A DNA stretch of 64,000 nucleotides from Nymphaea colorata (taxonomy: Eukaryota > Streptophyta > Magnoliopsida > Nymphaeales > Nymphaeaceae), in contig NC_045139.1 of assembly GCF_008831285.2 (NCBI RefSeq), forward strand, positions 30,698,206-30,762,205, given 5' to 3'. Numbering within the stretch: position 1 is the stretch's first letter; the number at the start of each line of letters is the position of its first letter. The translations under genes and the position numbers were made by a program. The notes under the pieces are model-generated. The model did no database searches and had not been told where the DNA came from. It saw only the letters and a program-made list of their open reading frames with translations. Shown here piece by piece: positions 1 through 11,500 of this stretch.

Positions 1-205
1 AAACATACCATGGCAAATCTGCACTTCATCCACTTTTTTAAAATTATCATGAGCGATAAAGGAGAGTAAAATTGCAACTACTAATCAGCTGAGAAAAGAA
101 CAGCCCAAAGGAAGCAAAGTTCCATACATTCTTCATGTAAAACACACTGCAGTTAAACTGAAAAATGTCAACGCAATTATTTACACATTTCATAACCAAA
201 AATAC

Positions 206-803
206 CTTCACTTGCCTTCTTCAAGAGGGATGATTTCAAAGACCTATTCCAGTCCTTCTGAGGAACATAACCCTCAATCGCATCAGAAGGACCAACGCAC
301 TCTCCCGGAGGAACCTTTCCCTTTTCGTTCAAATCCAACCTCTCCAGAATTTTCAGTTCTGGAAATCCTAGTCCATCGTCTTTCTCTACCGTCACGGAGC
401 CGCCGCCCTCACTAAACGCACTCAACACCCGTGAGATCTTATCGTGGTCCAAGTCGGTGCACCGCTCAGCGTTCAGGGTCTCGGCAAAAGCCCGACTCTT
501 GAGAAGGCAACCGGGAGAACAGTATAGAAACGTCTCCCTGAGATCATAAACCCTGTGCTCCCTCAAAGAGATGCGGTAGCGCCCCTTCTTGGGCCGGTCC
601 GACGGCAGAGTATTGTCGCAGAGAGGGTACCCACAGATGTTGACGATTGTTCGCTCAGTAACGACGTCTTCGTAGTCGCTGCGAGAGAGAAGGGACCCGG
701 AGAGGAGAAGCTTCTTCTCGTCGGCGATCCCGTCAAGGAGAGCGAGCTGCAGCTTGTAGACAGCGTCTGCATAGTCACCGATGGAGGGAGAGGGCTTCCC
801 CAT
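206..803 (-). CDS. RPAP2: RPAP2/RTR1-type RNA polymerase II CTD phosphatase, first coding exon (partial gene)
   Basis: The family dephosphorylates Ser5 of the RNA polymerase II C-terminal domain and helps import the polymerase; the Arabidopsis member is called RIMA. The exon encodes about 199 residues starting MGKPSPS. The RTR1 zinc-binding signature is visible: CGYPLC (C57, C62) and YCSPGC (C95, C99), with the conserved stretches SRSDYEDVVTER and DRPKKGRYRISL between and before them. The reading frame would stop at 177, but a donor G|GTATTTTTGG at 206/205 follows the conserved DAIEGYVPQKD segment, so I end the exon there. The family is usually 600-700 residues, so most of the protein lies beyond the left edge; positions 1-205 look like intron. 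The start is the first ATG of the conserved N-terminus. Family assignment is confident; whether the gene is complete cannot be judged. Confidence 0.92.
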
Positions 804-1625
804 GCCAACAGACTGGGAAAAGGTGGCTCCTGAGCCCTGAGGCTTCTTTCTCCACTAAAGGGGCGTCCACTCGGAGAAAAACAAAAAATTGGCAACTACA
901 AACTTCCCAGAGCGGCAATGACAATATCGAGAGCAGAGATGAAGCAGAGGGAGGGAGAGCCCGCGAGTCATCGGTATGGGAGTGGGGGAAACCTCAAACT
1001 GATCATTTTTTGCTAGCCAGGAAATCCACCGTAGCTGCAGCAAAAAATTCAAATTTTCAAAAAAATTTCCAATCCATCAAACAGTGCACCAAAATTGTAA
1101 CCGTTGCACTCGTTGTCGGAAATTTTATTCCCGAAAAATTTTTCCACCTTCGGGGGTGGAAATAAATTTCCGGAGACGATTCCGTTGCTTCTCTCCGCGT
1201 CTACTTCCCCTGAAACGGCCGACTCTTCACAGCAGCTGCCGCGTCTGCTGTGTGGTGCACCGCTTGGCGCTATTCATCGGCACCCGGAAGCAGAGAGAAG
1301 ATCCGAAGCCCTCTTCACTATCTTCTCTTTTAAGCCCTATCTCCCGCAGCGTCACCGGTGGGTTTTTCAAACTACCCAAATTCTGAACATATAGAATCAG
1401 AGAGTGAGCAACAACACAAAACGGAAAATAAATAGAAAAAACCAAATAACTTACCTTTGATTTTCCGGGTGGACGGACTCACCGGTGGCTGGAAACCGCC
1501 GGACGTCACCGAACGCTGCCGCAGGCTGGTGATGGTGGTCAAGGAACTTCACGGTTGGAGAAATAATGGAGAGCAGGGAGAAAACCTTGCGGAAGAATGA
1601 GGGCATCGTGACATATTAGGGTTTA
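804..1625 (-). promoter_or_regulatory. Probable promoter and 5' UTR of the RPAP2-like gene
   Basis: Upstream of the RPAP2-like ATG there is GC-richer DNA containing a telo-box (minus-strand AAACCCTA, 1617-1624). A strong donor AAAG|GTAAGT at 1455/1454 is followed 72 bp on by a pyrimidine-rich acceptor ending TTCAG at 1383. These fit a transcript starting near 1600 with a short 5' UTR intron (1383-1454) and a leader running to 803. A 53-residue minus-strand ORF opening MPSFFRKVF at about 1605 ends at that donor and closes soon after the junction, so it may only be an upstream ORF. All of this is inference from signals; no transcript evidence is available. Confidence 0.4.
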
Positions 1626-2057
1626 CACACGTTTTAGGAAAATAATTTTCAGATTTGCAGTCTGGTGACTTAATTGGATTTGGCGTAATGGAAACAAAAT
1701 TTAATTAACATGAATCTGAAAATAAAGATTTATTTGCAAGTAATGAACGGTAAATGCCCAAACGAGAATTGATTACAATTTAAAATTCAGATACGAAAGG
1801 ATCTAATATTGGCTTAGCTTTTCATGAATAACATTGATCCTGTTCACCTGGGCCAACCCTTCGATTGCATCAGTTTGAGGTTGGTCTGGATCTATTAGAA
1901 GGATTTTGTCAATTTCTAGCGTATCAAATCCAACTTTGACAAGTAAATTCGTAACAAATAAAAAATAAAAAAACTAAAAAAAAATGAAACAAATGAAAAA
2001 ACAAAAAATTCTTGTTAAACTGTATCGGACCTTGTACTATAGAAATCTAAATGATAA
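1626..2057. other. AT-rich intergenic stretch, nothing recognised
   Basis: AT-rich sequence with A-runs around 1960-2010. No open frame of note and no repeat recognised. It separates the RPAP2-like promoter from the LINE relic. Confidence 0.5.
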
Positions 2058-2900
2058 CTATGTGAGTCTTGTTAATGGACTGGTCATAACATTCCCATGA
2101 CCAACGCGGTTATTGCTCCATGTGAGAAGCACTTCCAGATTGAAATCCTCAATCGGCCGAGATCGATCTGCAAAATTAGACAGAGCCATGCAAAGCATGT
2201 AGGGCAGGGGATCTCCCTGTTTTCCCCTGCTGCTAAGAACTGCATGGAAGTCGCCCATACAAATTACAGGAAAAGATCACTGAGAAAAGAAGTTGCTTGA
2301 AGCAATCAGCTGTTCCTTCCTCGTGCGAAAATTCGTATGCAGGTATGCACCTACCGCTAGGTAACTAAAACTAGTCAGTGCGATTCTAACATGCATTAGG
2401 CTACCAGTTAAGGCGTTCCACTTCTTGAGGATCCGGCGGAGCTATTACACGTGCCTAGGTTCCCGAGAGGTGGAGGTTGGGGATCGGCTGTCTGCCAGGA
2501 ATTTTATACAGAAACTTCCTCATTTGGTCCTCGTTGAGCTTCGAATTAATGATAAAAGCAATGGACGGATTCTTGCCCTTGAGCTTGAGGGTGACAAGGA
2601 AATCATGTTGGGCGGCTAGGACGTTCATTGGGGAAACTGATCCCGCCCCCTGCTTCTCTCGGCTTTGATACCAGGTCGAAGCTGTCATTCTCTTTGTCAT
2701 GCTCCGTCGTAGTGTCGAGGGAGCCTTCCTCCTGAACCCCTTACCTCCATTTCATCAGCCTCTGCCGCTAGACTGTCGGCGTTCTGATTTTCCACTAGGT
2801 TGGGAATTTGCAATTGCTGAAGCAATCGAGGAGGGCAACCACCAGGCGTGCTATGAGGAGACTCTGCTTCTTCCTCCATGGCAACACTTACCTTTTAGGA
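2058..2900 (-). mobile_element. Decayed L1-type LINE fragment (ORF1 region and endonuclease start)
   Basis: A minus-strand frame at 2058-2258 begins MGDFHAVLSS and ends near LLTWSNNRVGHGNVM. This is the layout of plant LINE apurinic endonucleases (GDFN...FTWSNNR...). Two further broken minus-strand frames, 2455-2700 and 2697-2879, lie upstream in the order expected for LINE ORF1, but I recognise no domain in them. No reverse transcriptase follows, and the endonuclease frame is broken, so this is a 3'-truncated relic. The endonuclease match is good; assigning the upstream pieces to the same element is inference. Confidence 0.6.
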
Positions 2901-4251
2901 GTCTGGGTCTCTTTTTAAGGTAACTCACGTCCTGCTTAAACATTTCTCCACTCGTTCTTGACGGCTGGGCCTACCATTGACCGACTGCGGTCCGGGCTGT
3001 TTCTCACTTTCTCGCTCGCCTCAGCTTTCCACTTTACTGTTCAGATTTGTCTTTTGCAGCGAAGGTTGCATGCCCACAGCCTGAAAGCAGGGTAATTCAT
3101 AATATAAAAAAAAAATCTCTAACTCAAGTGTTTAACAAATGATATTTGCCTATACCCAAAATGATTAAATGATAAAACGAGCCATGGCTCGACTTGGTTT
3201 GGCTTGTAAAAATGCTCATTGGCAGCCGTGATATAGGCTGGGCAAGTAAGGTTCTGCTTGGTTGCATATTTGAATGATCTGAACAAGGATGGGCTCGCCA
3301 CTCGTGTAGGCTTGTTAATCTATATTAATGTGTATGTTATACATGAAAACTGCTTTTCTATATGTTACAGACAATTTACATACCATCCTGAACATATATG
3401 CATAAATTTAGATGTTTTAGTAATGATATTAAATTTCACAAAAAAACAGTTGGTAGGATCTCAGGAAGCGAGCCTTCAATTTTGCTTGTTCAACTTGTAA
3501 TGATTGATCTCAGAATTGGCTCGTTCATGATGTGGAACTTTTGACCATACCGGCCCCTCCAATATGGCTCAACCATCGGTTTCATATGACGTGAAATATG
3601 TTTACCCGATAATCTTACCTTCACAAAATATCCAAACAAGTTCTGCAAAGGGAGAAGATAATTTCTGAGTGACCCTTTTTCAGTTGCTCTGGATCTATTA
3701 TTTAGAGCTAAAAGTGATGTAAATTTCTGATTTCATACTTTCAGGTACGAACTGTATTCAGAAAAAAATTGTAACAATTTGAAAATCTCTCAACAGGATC
3801 TGAGGATTTTTGAACACTAGTATATCAGTGAGAACATTCATTATCTTAGAAAAAAAATACTCGGGGAAATAGCTTATGTTTTTAATATGAAAAAACTAAT
3901 TTTTTTCTTGTTTTTTCTAAAAGTCATTATTCATAATTTTTCTCATAATTACGTGTATTCTATCTGCTGATTTTATTTTTTGACCCTGGGAAGAAGGATT
4001 TTGACAGATCCCTACCGGTTTATTGTTACAAGCTTACAAGAAGGTATCACCAGAACTTACAGCCTAGTCGCACATATACATGATCTCCATATCTACATAT
4101 TTAACATTCCCAAAACTGGAAAAAGAAAAGGACAACCTTCCATTACTTGCACTCTTCCGTACATTAATCCCCGAGAGAATTCTCAATTGCAAACTTCTGA
4201 TACCAGGCAATGGCATAGAACTGTATCACAAGGAACCTGCATATCAAGTGC
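2901..4251. other. Intergenic/3' flank of the MUN-domain gene
   Basis: No gene recognised. The interval is AT-rich, with a possible minus-strand polyadenylation signal AATAAA at 3972-3977, about 275 nt past the stop codon of the MUN-domain gene. Open frames here are short and have no coding character. Confidence 0.4.
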
Positions 4252-5593
4252 TCACCTCCCACCATACTTGAGCTCAGACTTTACCTTCTGAAGTTTCTTC
4301 TTCATTGTTCTCATACCCATTTGGCCCTTCTTGGTCCATTGGATAGAGGTAGTACGCGTAAAGATATCAGACAAAACGGGGCCCTTGAGGGATGAACCTT
4401 CCTCATAATCTGCAGGCAGGCAAGCATCTCTGAATGAGAATAGTTATATACCAAAATCGATGAGGAAACCTAATTGAAATTTATAGGCATGCATTGCTAT
4501 CTTTTGCATGTTCATTATGTGGCCGGCCTCCATGGGAAAGACGGTCTACCATCCTATTCTGAACTGATACCCTGTCAAGGTTGTTTCAGGCTGGCAAGGA
4601 CACAAAAAATAACGCCCACTCCCCAATTATAAGCTATTAATAACACCAGCCTAAAGCAGATTAGTGATAACCAGACGAGGCAGCACATGGATTGCATCAT
4701 GGTGTCCCACGGAAGCATGCATCCTGAACAAGAAATAGCATCTCAGCCTGTCTTGCACATAAACTGTGAAGAAGAGTTCCCTGCCTCACTCATACGGCAC
4801 ATGGTTGTAGATTTTCTAATCAACTAGGCATCTACCATTCCACTAAAAAAAAAAAAAAACTTGTTCACTTCATATTTGGATTTGTAGGTCGTAATATATG
4901 CTAAGCTCATTTATTTCATGCTGCCACAGAATGAGCGTGCTTCAAAAGTTTTTTATATCTTTTCAATCCCAATAAGCTTCCTAATCCCACCAAAGAAATG
5001 CTAGCCCTTTCAGGGCCTGGTGCCTGTCTGTGGATTCTAACAAGCACTCTTAACCACTGATCACCCATCTCGCATGAAAGACTGGGCCTGCTATGGGATT
5101 CCGTGGTCATATTTCTTTCAGTTCCCATGGGGAGTTTCAGCTTTCCATGCAAAACTGCCCTGATCTGTCTGAAAGCAGGATGATGCAAACTACTACTCAC
5201 TGAATTACTTAGATATTGCTGAAGGTCAAGGAAATAAACACCTGAAGACTTGGGAAGATTATATTGCATCTTCAAAAAGTTGGATGCACTTTTGTCACCC
5301 TTATGACATAGTACTCTTAATAGTGTATCTGCACTTTCAGCAGACCTATTGCTTGGCTTCACATGTCCAAGTTCTGTTGATATTTGTTCACTCGCAGCCA
5401 TCAACCTCTCAACTATGGTCTCTGTCTGGTGACAAAAAAAAGTACAACTTAGAAAGCATGTAGGAGACAACAAAAATAAGAAACACAACAAACTAACATG
5501 AAGAGTATATAGATCAAGGATCTCTTGGGTCATCAATGCTTCTTTCTCAACCAATGCTCGAGGAAGTCCTTCGCCATCTGCAATGAAAAGCTC
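4252..5593 (-). CDS. MUN-domain gene exons 24-26 (C-terminus with extra tail)
   Basis: Exon 24 (5593-5498) has [18 protein letters not shown]. Exon 25 (5425-5242) has [16 protein letters not shown] and [11 protein letters not shown], the point where PATROL1-type proteins end. Exon 26 (4409-4252) adds about 51 residues with [15 protein letters not shown] and a Lys-rich end [15 protein letters not shown] before TGA. The acceptor CTGCAG|AT is chosen because it alone keeps the frame. Confidence 0.93.
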
Positions 5594-8500
5594 CTAGGAA
5601 GGAGAAAAGGAAAAAGAATTTGCCATCACTTTCTTATACCATGTTACTAGTTAGATCTGCGGCATTTTATGCTCCGGGAATACTGCATCACATAATCTAA
5701 TTATCACGGATGACACACATGTAACAAAATTGTTCTCTATACAAGTTAACATACTGGACATAAACATTTCAAAATCTAACCAAGAGATACTTTTGTTCCT
5801 GAACAATCATAAGAAACCCAAAGCAGAAAACAAGGGTAAGACAAAAACTGGGTTTAAGAATAGCCCAAAAGGAAACCAATTTTGAAAACAAGGATAGATA
5901 TAAAATATAAAGTACGAAACATTTTCAAACCAGAAAGGACCACTAATAGTTTGTAAATCAGTACCATCTTGACCATATGTGAAACCGAAAATTCTTATCA
6001 TAGTGCTTGTGTTCCTTATTAAGGATTATTGCTTGTTACAATAAGGCTACCCGAATGAAAAATTTCAACACTGCCCTTGAAAGTTCAAAAGCAATCAAAA
6101 GCATTCTAGCTGCAATGATCATATTACCAGATGTACCAAGGCAGTTCACATCTGGTTTTGTTTGTGCTTTCATCTTCGTCACTTGAGTTAGGAGGCTATC
6201 ATTCAATTGAGAATATATTATTACACTACAAGATTTTGTCATCTTAGTAAATTCCTTGATTTCATGGGGAGCAAAACCAAATAGTTCTGTCCACAATGAA
6301 AGAGATGTATATCGTATACAGGAAAAATAGTCCAACATCAGAGGTTGCACGTCTCAGATGTCTTCCTACCACATATTGGGCTCTTACCTTTGAGGAATTC
6401 ATTGTACTATGACAGTCGAAATGCTAGAGAAGTACAGATATTACAAAGAATCCAAACCTTTACAAGAGGGATATGCACATTTGGATTTGATTGTCGTTAC
6501 AGAAGAAGAACCCATCCAGGGAGGGTATCTCAGGCATCAATTCATTCTATGACAAATTCTGGAATTTTCACCAAGAGCTTAGCATTAGTTTCAAATGTTC
6601 TTTCCAAACATGGAATTGGAACAATTGAATTTGCATCCTCTCAAGTTCAAAGGGGAGAAGGAATGTATCTTTCGGGTATCTTTTAGACCAGTTAACTGAA
6701 TGAAATTGGTAGCCATTATAAATGTGACTATAATAGTCACTAAAGAAGAATATGATATAAAAAGGCACGAAGGCCACTTGAAAAGATATTAATCTAATTG
6801 AAAAAATGCTCAATGACTGTGAAAAACAGCATACCTAATACAAGAGATTGCTAAAATATATATACAAGAGACAAGAAAGAAGAAGAGGCTAAAGAAGAGT
6901 GGTTCTAGCCGTTGGGAGTTCCAACGGCTCTTTTGTGAGCCGTTGGGAGTTCCAACGGCTCTTTTGTGAGCCGTTGGGAGTTCCAACGGCTCTTTTGTGA
7001 GCCGTTGGGAGTTCCAACGGCTCTTTTGTGAGCCGTTGGAACCTCCAACGGTTAGAATGAGGAGGGCAAAAAGAAAAGAAAAGAAAATAAAATAAAATAA
7101 AAATAAAATAAAATGTAAAAGAAAAGAAAAAGAAAATAAAATGTAAAAGAAAATAAAATGTAAAATACCTAAGCTAAAAACCTAGTTACAATATCAATAT
7201 GAGATATTATTTCGTAACATGTTTCACGTGATTCAGGAAGCTGGTTTCTTATTTGATGTATGTTAATTGGAGAGGTTCTGGTTTCAGAACATTGATTTTT
7301 GACCTCACATGGTAGGTGTCATTTTATGGATGTTAAAATTATTTTCTAAGAAGCCCATTGCACGCTGATCTGAAACTCATTTTATATTAAACTTTGTTCC
7401 AATGTGCTGGGTTCTGGTGAGTTGGAACTGGTCTTGGTTTGGCAATGAAATCATCTTTTGCATAAGTTGAATTACTAAATTATTTTCAAATAATTGCAAT
7501 TTGTTGTTTAGAAGTGTTGATTAAAGGCTCACTAATCAATATGCTGTCTAACAAGGTCATTTTCAGCATTTGATTCTTTAATATGTTTTATTGTGGCTGG
7601 TCACTGCCTTCTGCACATTGCCTGAACAAGATTCGACCCAGCGGGCAGCCTGTTGCTGGCTGAGCTTGGTACATACTGGATCTGGTTGGGCTGTGGACAT
7701 ACTGATCTGCACCTGGAGCAGAGCAAGATCCGATCCAGTCCTTGTTGGCAAGCTATGCTTCATTTACAGGCCACAATTGGCCAGACCTTGACTGCATCGT
7801 GGCAGAAGGTGCAGTTGGTTTCAGCTGGCATCTGAACAGTTTATGATCTGGAGATTCTGGACCGCCGATAAATCAATCCATAATCTGATCTAATCAAACA
7901 AGCGGATGGATCAGATTGGAGTTGATCAGAGTAAGAGCGCTGGTTTGAAGTTTTAGAATTTGATAAATTGTGGTTTACAAGTCTATGACTGCATGCATAT
8001 AAAAGTGTGGTTACCCTAGATATGATATGCTTGGAGTGAGAATGTAAAGCGATTGCATGATGCTAGTACTACAAAACACGTTTTGAGCATGTTTTGATGT
8101 GCATGTAAAACGATCATACCTTCAATAAGTTAAGATCCTCCTGGAGCATTAAAACATCGTTACCAGTAAAAACACGAGAAGGGCCACCATCTAGTAGCAA
8201 CCAAATATATCCATCCTACAAATATAAGCATAAAGCATAGGTAAAAATAAGTGAAAAGCATAAGCAATAAAGACTCTGATGTAAGGGGATGTACCAACGA
8301 AGAACGGAAAATGTAATGGACAATCACATCCCTTAGAGCATCACTAATCAAGCCACAAACATTGCCAAGAACCTGCAAAGCAAATAAAAAGTTGCACGTC
8401 TTCAATTAGTGCTTTGTGAAAAACAAACTTTATTTACACTTTCATAGAAAACAAACTCAGGCACACTTTAGATGAACACCAAACCCAGTCAGACTAAAAG

Positions 8501-11500
8501 CTCCAATAACTGGCAGATATTAATTAGTACAATGGTGCTATAACAAGTTGAGGGAACTACGGTGATGAAATTTCATCTGTCAAAACGGGACATGTAGAGC
8601 AACATACATCAATATCTAACCAAGTTGTTAAAGCAAGTGCTACTTAACAGACCCTATTTGCTTCCTTGATGCCATTTTTTCTTCACCTTCTTTATGAACT
8701 AAAATCTTGTATGATCTCAACAATTGTTTATGCCAGCAACTAGTCCCGGATTGTCTTGGACTCCAACTTTTAAATAATAAAAAAACTACTACACTTAAAA
8801 TAAATTTTCTGATTTCAACAATAACTATGCATGTAAATATGCAGTATGCTTGTGTATGCATAACACTACATGGCAGGCAGATAGACAGGTATCATGCACA
8901 AATAGTGAATATTAAAAGTTAGAACCTTTGTTATTATCTGTGTCTAGTTTCATGGTTTCCTAAGTTCAACAAAGAATACACCTTTTCCATGTGACAGCAA
9001 TATGCAAAAAGGATATAGAGTAAGAAAAAACAATGACACAAAAATTCCTTGAGGTATATTTTATAGCAAACAATCTTATGGTAAAATGTCCTTCAATAGA
9101 TGATCTAAATGAGAGATTTTTGGTCTTCATGCACAATGAATGCACATTTACATACACACACGCACATGTACATACACATTGGATATGAAAAATATGCTCA
9201 TACAGTATCAAGTCGTTCCAAAGCTGATTCCATACGAGCATTGTCCACGTTCCCTCGATATAAATTAAAAAGGAATGGCTCCTTCAGGTCCCAAAATACA
9301 ACCTTTGCACCTAGAGATTGAAAAAGGAAAGCATAAGTTGTTGCTAACTTATGGAGAAGAAACAAAATAGAAAAAGGATAGAATTTGAACCATACATAAT
9401 ATGTCAGAGGAGGTTACTTTGTCATAAATATTTCATTAAGAGAGTACAAACTATAATATGTAGCAAGAATCTTTGCAATTCGAGTAATGGGTTCAAAATT
9501 TTCTCAGATGTGCATACCGCATTCATTTGGAAAAAACAACAGCATTATTTCCTTAGAATGGTTACTCAAGTTGAATTAAAACAAAATCCTTCACCATCCA
9601 GCAGGGCGACAGGAAAACAGTCATTTACAATTGCAGCTTCTATTCAATCATTCCTTCAACTTTAGTTTCAGGCCTTCATTATTTTATTTGTTACTCAAAG
9701 TGAAGCCACTCAAATATGACATATAATTGACCAATGTCAACAACGAGAAAGTTATGCACATGTATTATGTATGGTACCTGCTTTATACATAGTATAGATG
9801 GACATACATAAATGTATATTTTTATCCTGTAATTTATTTTCTTTTATACTTTTCTTTTTTTAATTATCGGGTTTTTTTCCATTTGTATGACCAACTAGTT
9901 GTTGCATTGTCCAAGCGCTGGATTATAGCTCTTGAATTGCCCAATGGCTATGTTTTGTCTGCCCTTCGGTGTACATAAAAGTTTCTGAACCCACTTTATG
10001 CATTTTCTTGTGTATCTTATGTCAAATATATATTTTTCTATTTTCATGTGCTGTGCACTCAAATTAGTTTTTTATTACTTTATGTACAAGCACTTGTTCA
10101 TGAGGTTTTACTTTTTGTAGAATGCTTTTTCTGTACTCCTTGAGCATGTTAATTTGAGCTCTTGCTTCATTATACATAAGCACAGAAAGTTACATTAAAC
10201 AAGAGATCAGAAGATACAAACTGATTAGTTCACAAACTTACCAACAAAGTCACATATTTGGTTGGTAGTATCGTTTGCAATTTTCTTGACCCGAACAAAT
10301 GGATCCAAAAGCTCTTGAATGAGTTTACCATGTGATAGTAAGTCCTTATCTGAACCTTGCACAGGATGACAAACATAGATAGAGTCAACATTGCCAGTAG
10401 TCAGTAATGAATAAGACAAGAGACACTTGTTATTGTGCTTCTGCTTCTCAACCAACATAAAGAATTCTCTAAAAAGGTCCGTAAGTCAAACACATATACA
10501 TGTTTAATAAGATATAAAATTATAAAACAAATAGATCATAAGGTAGTGCAAAATAAGCAGATTAGTCAGCAGAAAAGTAGTGTGCATTAGGCAAAACAAA
10601 CTGCACACACTCGCTTGCACACATGCACACAATGTTAAATGAGGTACTTATATGTGCTACATGTGTACATTGTTATAACACTACATACATAATTATAGAC
10701 ATAGTAGATATCATTTATAATCAGTGTCTTTTCTGTTTTTCTGTTTTTTGTACTTTTCTTCTGCTTCTGTTTTTTTTTTCTGGATCATTGAATTCCCAAG
10801 GAATACAACAAGAAGATCAACTTTAAATTTGAGTACATGCCAGGGCTGTTGTCTGACCTTGTAAAAAGGATTTTATGAGATATTATGTAGAACCCCATAT
10901 ATATACATATAAATAAATAAATATATATATATATAACATTTTTTCTGCTGTACCCCATACCAAGATGTTCTAAAATCACAGTACCCATACCCATACACTT
11001 ACCTATGTGACTTAGAGGTACGATCAATCTAGGCATGTTCTCACGTTTTTCTAGCTACAATATAATTTAAAAAAAATTATTCTACCTTGAGTGTGTCGAG
11101 TGACTGCTTTTGTTAGTTATTCCTTGCACCAATATTGATCATTAATTCCTACTCCTGTGAACCTTGTGAGATTAGATTTTGCCCCAGGACTACTCCATTG
11201 CATGGTATCAAAGCTAGGTTTTTCACAGTCTATGTGTTTGCTTTTGTCATTCTACTTGTTACCTTCAAAAGTGTGTCATCATCTTGCTTGTTCAGACTTG
11301 TTGTGAAGAAGCTTGCAAACAAGTTTCTTCCCTTTTACGTGATCAGAAATGGCTGAAAAGGAACTTGTAGCTGTCAGAATACTACTAGTCTCTCTCTCAC
11401 ACACAGACACATACACACTCTAAAGAAAAAGCAAACATGTTTGGTCAACCCAAAGCTCACCCTCAACAATGAGTATATGAAAAGCAAATGATAAAAACAT

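Larger units (their letters stand above)
5594..8119 (-). other. Intron 23 of the MUN-domain gene
   Basis: About 2.5 kb. It contains the 31-bp palindromic array and adjoining A-rich tract. The segment near 7580-7840 is GC-richer than its surroundings and open on the plus strand for about 60 codons in two frames, but I recognise no protein in it. Confidence 0.6.

Noticed and set aside
1084..1394. Plus-strand frames of about 100 codons
   Set aside because: Overlap each other in different frames in GC-rich upstream DNA of the minus-strand RPAP2-like gene; no motif.
6830..7219. Solo LTR (minus strand, TGTTACG start) enclosing the palindromic array
   Set aside because: The T-rich/AACGG layout resembles an LTR, but I found no matching 5-bp target-site duplication or clear CA end.
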